A stretch of DNA of 64,000 nucleotides from Archivesica marissinica. Taxonomy: Eukaryota > Mollusca > Bivalvia > Venerida > Vesicomyidae. Of the stretch, positions 1 to 11,532 are shown in pieces. The stretch is from the NCBI GenBank assembly GCA_014843695.1, contig CM026394.1:41338196-41402195 (forward strand). Reading direction: 5' to 3'. Below the pieces are notes generated by a model. It had not been told where the DNA came from and made no database searches. It saw only the letters and a list, made by a program, of their open reading frames with translations. Both the position numbers and the translations under genes were made by a program. Each line of letters begins with the position of its first letter. The stretch's first letter is position 1.

Positions 1-572
1 CTATATGAACATACATACATCTCCCTCAACTTTAATGCAAATTTATTTTAGCTCGATTGCGAAATAAGTTCTTACAACTTATATTAATCACTCTCGAGAC
101 CTCAGAACAGGCATGTGGAACTTAAATACCTTGCCTAAGGGCACAATTGTAAAGTCTCCAGCGGGTCTCAAACTCCAGACCTTTCACACCTGAAGTGAAC
201 GCGTTAGCACTGCACTATCATGACTTCCAATCTCCCTCAACTGTTGCTAGGGAGACAAGCTCAGGGAGACTATTGCTCCCATGTCTCCCTCCTGCTCAGG
301 CCATTAAGTGTGAAAATTACAGGTTATTTAGTACTTTACATGTTTCTCGGTCTTTTTTGAAGAAATAAAATTTGAATTATTTCAAGTACGGAAACTTTCC
401 AACTTGCTTTCACAAGTGGAAGGTCAGTGGTTCTATTCGGGTGCCCGTCCATGCCCGCGATATTGCGACGTGGTCACCTGGTCTTCCTCCACCAATCACT
501 GATGAAGAGTCGTCACGTGACCTAAGCTTGTTTGTGTGACTTTAAACTACCAAGACAAACAAAGAAAACGAA
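1..572. other. Intronic sequence with an S2-type SINE body, minus
   Basis: Bases about 40-225 match, in reverse, the body of the SINE family seen at 27550-27790 (GAGACCTC..., TGCCTAAGGGCACAAT, then a degenerate tRNA-like head). Nothing coding is recognisable in the rest. It precedes the terminal exon at 1192, so it is probably intron. Confidence 0.6.
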
Positions 573-1186
573 AATGAAATATTTTATAAAACTATTTTTA
601 TCCATTTTTAAACACCAAAGAAAACAAAATGAAATATTTTATAAAAGTATTTTTTATCCATTTTTAAACACCAAAAGAAAACAAAATGAAATATTTTATA
701 AAAGTATTTTTTATCCTTTTTAAACTACGAAAGAAAAAAAAATGAAATATTTTATAAAAGTATTTTTATCCCTTTTTAAACACCAAAGAAAAAAAAATGA
801 AATATTTTATAAAAGTATTTTTATCCCTTTTTAAATACCAAAGAAAACAAAATGAAATATTTTATAAAAGTATTTTTTATCCATTTTAAACTACGAAAGA
901 AAGAAAAATGAAATATTTTATAAACATATTTTGATCCCTTTTTAAACACCAAAGCAAACCAAAGAAAACAAACATGAAATATTTTATAAAAGTATTTTGA
1001 TCCATTTTTAAACACCAAAAGAAAACAAAATGAAATATTTTATAAAAGTATTTTTTATCCTTTTTAAACTACGAAAGAAAGAAAAATGAAATATTTTATA
1101 AAAGTATTTTGATCCCTTTTTAAACACCAAAGCAAACCAAAGAAAACAAACATGAAATATTTTATAAAAGTATTTTTGTGTTGTTT
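573..1186. repeat. 50-60 bp AT-rich minisatellite abutting a splice acceptor
   Basis: About 11-12 units share TATTTTATAAAAGTATTTT followed by TAAACACCAAAGAAAACA or TAAACTACGAAAGAAAG. The final unit breaks off inside the polypyrimidine tract of the acceptor at 1191. Small ORFs here are chance products of the repeat. Confidence 0.95.
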
Positions 1187-1191
1187 TACAG

Positions 1192-1318
1192 GGAGAAGCG
1201 AGAGGAGGAACTGGAATACTTCATGACAAAGAAATACAATCGGCTGGGAGCGAAGATTCAATCCCGCACTAACACACTCAATGCTTTAACGACAGATCCC
1301 AAACTTGTGCTAAAATAA
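1192..1318 (+). CDS. Terminal coding exon of an unidentified gene (5' part outside window)
   Basis: The sequence shows a splice acceptor (TTGTTTTACAG ending at 1191) followed by an open frame of 41 residues and a TAA at 1316-1318. The first base completes a split codon, then the frame reads EKREEELEYFMTKKYNRLGA and continues to end in LTTDPKLVLK. The peptide is highly charged and looks like a helical or coiled-coil C-terminus. I do not recognise the family and assign no function. A polyadenylation hexamer AATAAA (1314-1319) overlaps the stop codon, so the 3' UTR may be extremely short, or this hexamer may be unused. A second frame of this exon is also open for about 33 codons, so the frame choice rests on composition. 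A 50-60 bp tandem array runs right up to the acceptor. Confidence 0.5.
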
Positions 1319-1788
1319 ACATATATATTACTGTTATCAGTGTGAACATCAATGAGAGACATCGGTCAGTTACTGCCCCTGAATACTCCCTAAAAGTAGT
1401 TAGGTCCTATTAAGTGTTTTCCTCTGCTTTTTAATCGTTGTTTCCTTTGAACAACAGGCTAGCAATTTTATTCCACTATCGCTTTATATGATTATTAAAG
1501 TACTATATCTCGACAGATCTCCTACAGTGTAGCACTGGTAACTTATTTATAAAACAATGCTATCAGTTAATTAACACGATTTTGATAAAATCACAATTAT
1601 CACACCGCAACATCTGATTAGCGAACAACAGTAAAAACAAAGGATTCTAAAAGGACCTATTCACATTTTGGAATAAATCAGACTTTATCTACTGAGGGAG
1701 GTAATAGAAAATTAGAGATGTCTCTCATTGTCTGTGCAGAAACAAATTCAAGTTCTCTGTGAGTAAGCTTCTTTAATAGTTTGTTGGT
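1319..1788. other. Intergenic stretch with one inverted monomer of the 35-bp repeat family
   Basis: Bases about 1345-1400 are the reverse complement of the 35-bp unit that is tandemly amplified at 32455-32925 (GGGGCAGTAACT core), with similar flanking bases. It is therefore a dispersed element that was amplified elsewhere. No gene is seen. Confidence 0.6.
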
Positions 1789-2640
1789 GAGTCATGGCAC
1801 TATTATGGTGATTCATGGCACTATTATGGTGATTCATGACACTATTATGGTTAGTCATGGCACTATTATGGTGATACATGACACTATTATGGTGATTCAT
1901 GGCACTATTATGGTGATTCATGACACTATTATGGTTAGTCATGGCACTATTATGGTGATACATGACACTATTATGGTGATTCATGACACTATTATGGTGA
2001 TACATGACACTATTATGGTGATACATGACACTATTATGGTGATTCATGACACTATTATGGTGATACATGGCACTATTATGGTGATACATGACACTATTAT
2101 GGTGATACATGACACTATTGTGGTGATACATGACACTATTATGGTGATACATGACACTATTGTGGTGATACATGGCACTATTATGGTGATACATGACACT
2201 ATTATGGTGATACATGGCACTATTGTGGTGATACATGGCACTATTATGGTGATTAATGGCACTATTATGGTGATTAATGGCACTATTATGGTGATACATG
2301 GCACTATTGTGGTGAGTCATGGCACTATTATGGTGAGTCATGGCACTATTATGGTGATTCATGGCACTATTGTGGTGAGTCATGGCACTATTATGGTGAT
2401 ACATGGCACTATTATGGTGATTCATGGCACTATTATGGTGATTCATGGCACTATTATGGTGAGTCATGGCACTATTATGGTGATTCATGGCACTATTATG
2501 GTGATTCATGGCACTATTATGGTGATTCATGACACTATTAGGGTGATTCATGACACTATTGTGGTGATACATGGCACTATTATGGTGATTCATGGCACTA
2601 TTATGGTGATTCATGGCACTATTATGGTGATTCATGGAAA
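1789..2640. repeat. 21-bp minisatellite, block 1
   Basis: The unit is GTGATTCATG(G/A)CACTATTATG, about 40 copies, with frequent GATACATG and GAGTCATG variants. Because 21 is a multiple of three and the unit lacks stops, long frames stay open on both strands (MVIHGTI and MNHHNSA heptads). These are not genes. Confidence 0.98.
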
Positions 2641-2715
2641 CTATTATTTTTATTGTTGGATACGTTTATTTATCGTCGCCCCATCGTTAATCGTGAAAAA
2701 GTATATTATTAACTA
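2641..2715 (-). mobile_element. Truncated S3-type SINE tail between array blocks
   Basis: This segment, containing GTTTATTTATCGTCGC, is a near-identical copy of the one at 5312-5386. It resembles the 3' end of the SINE at 19050-19350. It splits the 21-bp array and suggests that array plus SINE tail was duplicated together. Confidence 0.75.
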
Positions 2716-5311
2716 TACATGACACTATTATGGTGAGTCATGACACTATTATGGTGATACATGACACTATTATGGTGAGTCATGGCACTATTATGGTGAT
2801 ACATGGCACTATTATGGTGATACATGGCACTATTATGGTGATTCATGGCACTATTATGGTGATACATGGCACTATTATGGTGATTCATGGCACTATTATG
2901 GTGATTCATGGCACTATTATGGTGATACATGGCACTATTATGGTGATTCATGACACTATTATGGTGATTCATGACACTATTAGGGTGATTCATGGCACTA
3001 TTATGGTGATACATGGCACTATTATGGTGATTCATGGCACTATTGGGGTGAGTCATGGCACTATTATGGTGATTCATGGCACTATTGGAGTGAGTCATGA
3101 CACTATTATGGTGATACATGGCACTATTATGGTGATACATGGCCCTATTATGGTGATACATGGCACTATTATGGTGATACATGGCACTATTATGGTGATT
3201 CATGGCACTATTGGAGTGAGTCATGACACTATTATGGTGATACATGGCACTATTATGGTGATACATGGCACTATTATGGTGATACATGACACTATTATGG
3301 TGAGTCATGGCACTATTATGGTGAGTCATGGCACTATTATGGTGAGTCATGGCACTATTGGGGTGATTCATGACACTATTATGGTGATACATGACACTAT
3401 TATGGTTAGTCATGGCACTATTATGGTGAGTCATGGCACTATTATGGTGAGTCATGGCACTATTATGGTGATACATGGCACTATTGGGGTGATACATGGC
3501 ATTATTATGGTGAGTCATGGCACTATTATGGTGATTCATGGCACTATTATGGTGATACATGGCACTATTATGGTGATTCATGGCACTGTTATGGTGATAC
3601 ATGACACTATTATGGTGATTCATGGCACTATTATGGTGATACATGACACTATTATGGTGATACATGACACTATTATGGTGAGTCATGGCACTATTATGGT
3701 GAGTCATGGCACTATTGGGGTGATTCATGACACTATTATGGTGATACATGACACTATTATGGTGAGTCATGGCACTATTATGGTGATACATGACACTATT
3801 ATGGTGAGTCATGGCACTATTATGGTGAGTCATGGCACTATTATGGTGAGTCATGGCACTATTGGGGTGATTCATGACACTATTATGGTGATACATGACA
3901 CTATTATGGTGAGTCATGGCACTATTATGGTGATACATGGCACTATTATGGTGATTCATGGCACTATTATGGTGAGTCATGGCACTATTATGGTGATACA
4001 TGGCACTATTATGGTGAGTCATGGCACTATTGGGGTGATTCATGGCACTATTATGGTGATTCATGGCACTATTATGGTGATTCATGACACTATTAGGGTG
4101 ATTCATGGCACTATTATGGTGATACATGGCACTATTATGGTGATTCATGGCACTATTGGGGTGAGTCATGGCACTATTATGGTGATTCATGGCACTATTG
4201 GAGTGAGTTGACATATTATGGTGATACATGGCACTATTATGGTGATACATGGCCCTATTATGGTGATACATGGCACTATTATGGTGATACATGGCACTAT
4301 TATGGTGATTCATGGCACTATTGGGGTGAGTCATGGCACTATTATGGTGATTCATGGCACTATTGGAGTGAGTCATGACACTATTATGGTGATACATGGC
4401 ACTATTATGGTGATACATGGCACTATTATGGTGATACATGACACTATTATGGTGAGTCATGGCACTATTATGGTGAGTCATGGCACTATTATGGTGAGTC
4501 ATGGCACTATTGGGGTGATTCATGACACTATTATGGTGATACATGACACTATTATGGTTAGTCATGGCACTATTATGGTGAGTCATGGCACTATTATGGT
4601 GAGTCATGGCACTATTATGGTGATACATGGCACTATTGGGGTGATACATGGCATTATTATGGTGAGTCATGGCACTATTATGGTGATTCATGGCACTATT
4701 ATGGTGATACATGGCACTATTATGGTGATTCATGGCACTATTATGGTGATACATGACACTATTATGGTGATTCATGGCACTATTATGGTGATACATGACA
4801 CTATTATGGTGATACATGACACTATTATGGTGAGTCATGGCACTATTATGGTGAGTCATGGCACTATTGGGGTGATTCATGACACTATTATGACACTATT
4901 ATGGTGAGTCATGGCACTATTATGGTGATACATGACACTATTATGGTGAGTCATGGCACTATTATGGTGAGTCATGGCACTATTATGGTGAGTCATGGCA
5001 CTATTGGGGTGATTCATGACACTATTATGGTGATCATGGACACTATTATGGTGAGTCATGGCACTATTATGGTGATACATGGCACTATTATGGTGAGTCA
5101 TGGCACTATTATGGTGAGTCATGGCACTATTATGGTGATACATGGCACTATTATGGTGAGTCATGGCACTATGGGGTGATTCATGGCACTATTATGGTGA
5201 TTCATGGCACTATTATGGTGATTCATGGCACTATTATGGTGATTCATGGCACTATTATGGTGATTCATGGCACTATTATGGTGATACATGACACTATTAT
5301 GGTGATTCATG
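2716..5311. repeat. 21-bp minisatellite, block 2, with higher-order duplication
   Basis: About 120 copies of the block 1 unit. Rare variants recur in the same order: TAGGGTGATT at 2981 and 4094, GGCCCTATTA at 3141 and 4251, GGCATTATTATG at 3499 and 4650. This shows a segmental duplication of about 1.1 kb with small later indels. Confidence 0.97.
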
Positions 5312-5475
5312 GAAACTATTATTTTTATTGTTGGATACGTTTATTTATCGTCGCCCCATCGTTAATCGTGAAAAAGTATATTATTACGGTCAGATGGGGG
5401 ATCGAACCTGTGATCCTTGGATTTGCAGTCCAACATCACTTTTGTTTTAACCACTGGACCACTCGTCCATCTTAT
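5312..5475 (-). mobile_element. S3-type tRNA-derived SINE, internally deleted
   Basis: Read on the minus strand it has a tRNA-like head with an A-box-like GTGGTCCAGTGGTTAA and a B-box GGTTCGATCCCCCA. A stem-loop like an anticodon arm (loop CTGCAAA) lies between them. The tail ends at the start of the 21-bp array. Confidence 0.7.
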
Positions 5476-5639
5476 CACATTCTGTGGAGCCTATACTGTT
5501 TTACAGGTTTATGCATGGTTTATAGCACAAAGTGTGAGCAATCACTGTTAATGTTTGTTCACTTTGATGATTTATGAGCAAGCCACTTTTAAAATATCTG
5601 TTGCAGTTTTATGACTCAAATCCATGCACAAACAACAGA

Positions 5640-6345
5640 CACTTGGGGTCTTGACAAATGGTTTTGGATTCAAAGCCAACATTTATATATATTTTTTAAG
5701 AACATTTTGATACACCATAAGGCTTGACACTATACATACAAACAATTAGGCCATATGCAAGCATGTTTAAAAACGACATCCCGTCACTATCAGAGCACTT
5801 ATGTAAGTAGGTGTCAAGTATGGTGTATCAAAATGTTCTTTAACCCTTTCAACACCACAGACCTCTAAATAGGCTTACAAAAAGTGTAGATCCAGATGAG
5901 CCGGCTCGTGACGAGCCGTCTCATCAGGATCTGCACTTTTTGCCAGTGATATGACTATTTTTAGACATAATTACCCATTTTGATAAATGAACTTGTTCAA
6001 ATGTGATTTTCTGATTCATTTATTGGTTTATGAATATCATGGACCAGTCCATGTGAGTTACTTGGTGTTGAATGGGTTAAAAAAACGAACAAATTTAGAT
6101 TTGAACCAGAAACAATTACCGAGGTTATAAAGTGATTTGATTTGTTGATTCTGAGTTTCCTGTCAGCTGAACCAATCAGAAGCTTGAGACGGAGTTTGGA
6201 GAAAGCTTTATAACCTCCAGGCCATGTGTCCTAAAATGTTTGTATGGATAGCGTCAAGCCAATGGTGTATCAAAATGTTCTTTAAAACACCCCAAACAAA
6301 TTTGGTTTTTAACCCGAAACCATGTGTCCAGAACCCAAGCATCTG
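5640..6345. mobile_element. Foldback element with a MITE nested inside
   Basis: AAGAACATTTTGATACACCAT (about 5698) and its inverse (ending about 6285) anchor imperfect inverted arms. These extend to about 5640-5760 and 6220-6345. The space between holds the TTAA MITE at 5840-6080. Confidence 0.55.
5840..6080. mobile_element. TTAA-flanked MITE, family A
   Basis: The termini TTAACCCTTTCAACACCA and TGGTGTTGAATGGGTTAA are inverted repeats bounded by TTAA. Inside is a hairpin of about 25 bp (GATGAGCCGGCTCGT paired with ACGAGCCGTCTCATC). TTAA ends fit piggyBac-type targeting, an inference. Related copies lie at 16617-16862 and 62819-63059, with a partial at 54537-54701. Confidence 0.8.
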
Positions 6346-6635
6346 TGGTGCAAGCCACTTTAAGTGGTTGCTGGAAGAGCATGGCACAAATATGTGAGCA
6401 AAACATTTGTGAGGCAAATCAAATGAATTTATCACTCTGCCTCATTGCTGAGCTATACAAACAGCAACTCGTTGTGAGTTAAAACATCAGCATTTCATTT
6501 ATCTGTTAGCAAAAATCTACAATCTGTGATATCTATATTTATTGAAAATGTAAATATATACTGTGTCTTGAGTGTTTTACAATGACTTGAATATTAAATA
6601 TATATGTAAATGATTTTTGTCTCGTTCTTAATTTA

Positions 6636-7165
6636 CGAGCCTGCCCAGGAAAGGTGTTGTTAGGTAAACTGCCCGCTGGCGATATAGCCCGAAATGGTGC
6701 TGATGCAGGCGTAAAACCCAAAATATAACATAACATAAATCGTTCTTAATTTCTAATCGGGTTTTCCACTATAAACAAATGGCAAGTAGATTTGCAACAA
6801 ATACATTTAATATATATAACGCGGGTACTTCAATCTGAGAGAACAAGCTTAAAAACAACCTAATTTTGTAACAATCAATGACAGTTGATGGGATAAAACA
6901 ACCTAATTTCGTTACCATCAAGGGCTCGAACCGGTGACCATCACTGATGATAGGTTACAGTGGTATACGAGTTGTTAATGTCATTGACTTGTATAACACT
7001 GTAAGCTATCATCACTGATGGTCACTGGTTCGAGCCCCCTCAGACCGTGTCTCTTTATATGAAAACGTTTACAGTTTCTTAAAGAGGTTAGTGCACCAAG
7101 TACTGGTTAACCGCTGGAGCCTGTCTAGGAAAAGTGTTGTACGGTAAACTGCCCGTCACTCATAT
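6636..7165 (+). mobile_element. S1-type SINE fragments
   Basis: About 6638-6735 matches the 3' part of the SINE at 28457-28727 (GCCTGCCCAGGAAAGGTG, GGCGATATAGCCC, GCAGGCGTAAAACCC). About 6920-7160 carries tRNA-like B-box pieces (GGTTCGAGCCCC) and another tail fragment. These are rearranged and partial copies. Confidence 0.65.
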
Positions 7166-7177
7166 GATAAAACAACC

Positions 7178-7832
7178 TAATTTGATAACAATCAAGGACT
7201 ATTGAAAGGGTCAACAACATAATTTAGCAACAATCAAGGACTATTGATAGGATCAATAACCTCTAATTTGGTAACAATCAAGGACTATTGATAGGGTCAA
7301 CAACCTAATTTGGTAACAATCAAGGACTATTGATAGTCAACAACCTAATTTGGTAACAATCAAGGACTATTGATAGGGTCAACAACCTAATTTGGTAACA
7401 ATCAAGGACTATTGATAGGGTCAACAACCTAATTTGGTAACAATCAAGGACTATTGATAGAGTCAACAACCTAATTTGGTAACAATCAAGGACTATTGAT
7501 AGGGTCAACAACCTAATTTTGTAACAATCAAGGACTATTGATAGGGTCAACAACCTAATTTGGTAACAATCAAGGACTATTGATAGGGTCAACAACCTGA
7601 CTTGGTAACAATCAAGGACTATTGATAGGGTCAACAACCTCTAATTTGGTAACAATCAAGGACTATTGATAGGGTCAACAACCTAATTTGGTAACAATCA
7701 AGGACTATTGATAGGGTCAACAACCTCTAATTTGGTAACAATCAAGGACTATTGATAGGGTCAACAACCTAATTTGGTAACAATCAAGGACTATTGATAG
7801 GGTCAACAACCTAATTTGGTAACAATCAAGGA
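7178..7832. repeat. 42-bp minisatellite fused to the LINE 3' end
   Basis: About 15 units contain GGTCAACAACCTAATTTGG and AACAATCAAGGACTATTGAT. Degenerate units begin near 6850. In the LINE sense the units are open and would add repeats of LLTLSIVLDCYQIR to its protein. The shared bases AAGGACT at the junction hint that the junction arose by microhomology. Confidence 0.95.
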
Positions 7833-10800
7833 CTTCTTCTTCTTGTCGAATCACATGGACAAGCCGGCAGCAAACACGAAATGGGCCGTCCTCCTCAGAT
7901 CCTCCCGGCAGCCATGTAACTTCGTCTGAAGAAGTATCTGTTGCCCAGGTTGTTTTCCTCAGCCCATGAAGATTGGGACACTCCTGGAGGATGTGTTCTG
8001 CGGTCTGGTCCCCTATGTTGCAGTTGCAGGCAGTTGATGGAGCTAGTCCAAGCTTCCGACACATATGGAAGTTCAGGCGGTTATGCCCTGTTCTAAGCCG
8101 GAATATCATGACTTGCTCCTGTCTGGTGAGAAGGTGGTAGTCATCCTTCTCGACTGTTGGCTTTGATGCAGATTTGATTATGGTGCATTTCTCCTTGTAA
8201 GTCAAATCTTTGTCTGGTTGCCTCTCGGTAGAACCTTGCTTGGCAAGCTGGTCAGCAGCTTCATTGCCAGGAATGCCTATGTGTGCAGGTACCCACTGGA
8301 GGACAGTTCTTTTAGTTACGCTGACTGTTCGAAGGGCTTCCATCAGGTGGGGTTCTTTGTTGTTAGACAGGGCATCCAAATCTGAGAGCGCATCAGTCAG
8401 GAAGACAACCTGGGCACACTCCACAGTGTTGTGTACTAGAGATGCTGCTGTTTCAAGGGCCTGTACTTCTGCCCCATAGTTGCTGCAGTGTACTCCAGTA
8501 GGTAGAGCAACTGACTGTGTGTGTCCATCTGGGTGTCGGACATACACGCCTTCTCCTTCGTTTGCTACTGCTATTGTGGCTGAACCATCTGTGTAGACTT
8601 GTAGCCATGCTTCTCCAGGATAACTCTTGTCGGTGTGTGCTAGTGTGAGGGCACGTTTGACGTCATCATGTTGTCTATCTCTGGATGTCATGTATGGGAT
8701 TGTACTGCAGATGGTAACCTTGGATTCATCGCTAGTCAACCATGGCTTGGATAGAAATGGCGTTGGAGGCCATGTCTTGGCTGGGAGATGGCTGGTGTGC
8801 TTTCGAGCAAGCTTCTTGGACTGGTGGATGAAACTGCTTCGCTTTAGACGATTCTTCGTTAGTGCCTCAACTCTCTGCTTCATCGGTTGTTCTTCCTACC
8901 ATCGAAACTTCTCTGTCTGTAGAAGAATTCTTGTGTCGCGACGTTCTTGCAGTGGCTGGATGGAAGTAATTTTCTCCATGGCCTTGATTGGAGTGCTCTT
9001 CATTGCACCTGTGATCAGCCTGAGAGCCTTGTTCTGAACCTTGTCGAGTGTATGTTGGTTGGTCTTGGCTGATGCTGTCCAGGCAGTGGATCCATATTCC
9101 AGGTGAGGCCTGACCACACCTTGGTATATAGTCTTCAGGATGTGATCATTGGCACCCCATGTGGTGCCAGCAAGCTTCCGAAGGATTGCAAGCTTGCGCT
9201 TGGCTTTGGCCTCTGCTTTCTGGATATGTGGCTTCCATGTCTGCCGTCTGTCAAATGTCACCCCCAAGTATGTTGGCTCGTTGTCCGTCTTCAAGGCAGT
9301 TCCGCCGACTTTGATGGTTCCAGCTTTCTGTTTGGTGGAAAGTGTGAAGAGTGTGGTTGACGACTTCTCCTTATTAATAGAGATGCACCAGTGTTCTGCC
9401 CATGCTGTGAGCTTGTCTGCGGCCATCTGCATTCTGTATGTGGCAGTCGTTGCATGTTCTTCAACACACCACATGACCAAGTCGTCAGCATAGAGTGCTG
9501 CTTTTATACCTTTTGGGAGCTCTGCAAGCAAGTCATCGATGAAGATGAGGAACAGCGTAAGCGAGATCACTCCTCCTTGAGGAACACTGTGTCGGATGAG
9601 GAATTTCTTGCTCTTCTGGTTGTCAACAAGTACTCTGGCTCTGCAATTGTGTAGGAAGGAGTTGGTCCATCGGAGCATCTTGTCGGCAATTCCGCATCGT
9701 TGCATCTTGACCAGCAGCCCATCAGTCCAGACTTTGTCAAAAGCCTTCTGGAGGTCTATCCAGGTTGCAAAAACTACCTTCTGGCCTTGGAATGCATCCT
9801 CAACTTCCTGAGCGAGGTATGTTGCCTGGTCCTCTGTGCATCTGAACTGTCGGAATCCTGCTTGTTCTTTGGATAGGAGGTTTTCTGTCTCAAGGTACCA
9901 CATGAGTCTCTTGTTAACTATCCTCTCCATTGTCTTAGCCACACAGCTAGTGAGACTAATAGGGCGATAGCTGGAAGCTTTCTTTCTATCCTTGCCGTTC
10001 TTGTAGATTGGGATAACGTTGGCTTCCTTCCAGATCTGCGGAACTATGCCTTCTTCCCAGCTAAGATTGAATATGTCAAGAAGTTTCAGCATGGCTGAGC
10101 ATCCAAGATGAGTTAGCATCTCATTGGAGATTCCATCTGGTCCAGGTGACTTCCTCTTTTTCAGTTGTCTGAGCGCTGTGTACAGTTCCTGGTATGTAAG
10201 TGAAAGTTTCATGGAGTCTTGTTCCGTATGCCTTTTACTTCTATCCTTCTGTTCTTTCCGTGCCTCTCTTTGCTGTTGGCGTGTGACTTTGATGTTGCCC
10301 TCTTTCTGGTATGCTTTGGCGAGACAGTCTGCAGTCTCTTTGCCGGTCAACTGTTTCCCATCCTCATCCAACGTGATTTTCTGTCTGCTATTTTCTTCAT
10401 CATTTAGCTGTTTCGTGAGCCTCCACAACTTCCTCCCGTCCTTCTCAAGGTTCAGGGCAGCAGTTTTCTCCCTCCAACTTCGTCGTGTAGCTTCCAGTTT
10501 AGATTTTTGAAACTGTGCCTTTGCTTTCTGACGTTGTTCATGGTTTTCTTGTGATGGCTGTTCTTCTGCCCTGTTCCTTGCTTCAGTGAGTTCATCTTGG
10601 AGGGTCTGCAACTGATTGGTCCAGTAGGGCTTGTATTCTCTTCTCGCACCTCTAGGGATGGCTTCATGGGCAGCTTTGAGTATGCAGTTGTTGAACTCTT
10701 TCACCACGTTGTTAACATCTCTTCCTTGTACCTGTATGCCTCGAGTAAGAGAATTGGACCGAATAGCAAAGAGACTCCACTTGGCTTTCTTGTAGTTCCA

Positions 10801-11532
10801 TCTAGGGTAGGGATGGTCTGTCTGTATCACTTCACTGCTGAGTGTGAGGAACACTGGTTTGTGGTCACTTCCACCAAGTTGATCGCCAACTTCTCTAACC
10901 GTACCTTTCCGGATGTCCTCTGTGCAGAATGCTAGATCTTGAGAGGTAGTAGTGTGCCATCGCCTTGAGTAGAAGGTTGGTACATCATAGGGCTGGTTGA
11001 CAAGAATCAAGTTGTGCTCATCCTGCCAGTCCTCCACTTCATCCCCACGCCTATCAGACTGTGCATATCCCCAACTCTGGGAATGACTATTGAAGTCACC
11101 AACAACCATGTATCGACTGTTTGAAGCTCCAATCGTGTCAAGGGCAAGGGCTTTGTCATTTGGGCAGTAGTAGTTGACGAGGTTCAACTCAGTTGATTCG
11201 GTCTTGATCTTGAACTCCTGGTGTTCCGCTCCTTCAAGGTAGGTTTTCACTTCGCTCGCATTGATGTTGTTCCGGACTAGAGTGAGCACACCACCCTTGT
11301 GTCTGTCTTGTCGGTCTGCTCGGAGGCACTGGTAGCCTCGTACTTTGAACGTCTTGTCTTTGTTCAGATGTGTTTCCTGTATGCAGTAAACACTTACCTC
11401 TTTGTCCTGTAGTACTTGCTCCATTTCAGTCTTTTTGTTAAATACTCCTTCAGCATTCCACTGCATGAGCACAAGAGGTTTCTGCTCACGTTTCGGCCAG
11501 TAGCTGTCCTTCGCCGTCCCCTGGTCAGTCAA
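7832..11532 (-). mobile_element. Non-LTR retrotransposon (LINE) ORF2: endonuclease, reverse transcriptase, RNase H; one internal stop
   Basis: A minus-strand open frame from ATG at 11532 runs 878 codons to a TAG at 8896-8898. It then resumes in the same frame at 8895 and stays open into the 42-bp array below 7832. N-terminal AP-like endonuclease: LVLMQWNAEGVF, CIQETHL, VVGDFNSHSQSWG, GGSDHKPVFL (about residues 18-235). Reverse transcriptase: KRKSPGPDGISNEML, NVIPIYKNGK, SSYRPISLTSCVAK, FRQFRCTEDQ, DLQKAFDKVW, PQGGVIS and the catalytic LYADDLVMW (about 455-770). The downstream segment is an RNase H with YTDGSATI, AEVQALETA, FLTDALSD and WVPAHIGIPGNEAADQLAKQ. RNase H after RT fits the I-like group of LINEs. 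No ORF1 is visible upstream, so the 5' end is probably truncated. With a single stop and no frameshift it looks recently active. The 3' end fuses directly to the tandem array. Confidence 0.93.
8896..8898 (-). other. In-frame TAG interrupting LINE ORF2
   Basis: The codons read TTT CGA TGG TAG GAA GAA CAA CCG ATG on the minus strand. Both sides are in one frame, and the spacing between RT and RNase H is normal, so this is most simply a point mutation (for example from TGG) in a once continuous ORF2. Confidence 0.85.

Noticed and set aside
5387..5475. tRNA-Cys-like sequence (loop CTGCAAA)
   Set aside because: Flanked by the S3 SINE tail and lacking a paired acceptor stem; treated as a SINE head.
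1748..5577. Long open frames (up to 723 aa) on both strands in the 21-bp array
   Set aside because: They translate the repeat unit (MNHHNSA, MVIHGTI); the 21-bp period keeps every frame without a stop open. No non-repeat domain, start context or splice structure supports a gene.
8210..11100. Plus-strand ORFs of 60-136 aa opposite the LINE
   Set aside because: Shadows of the minus-strand ORF2, with no domain of their own.
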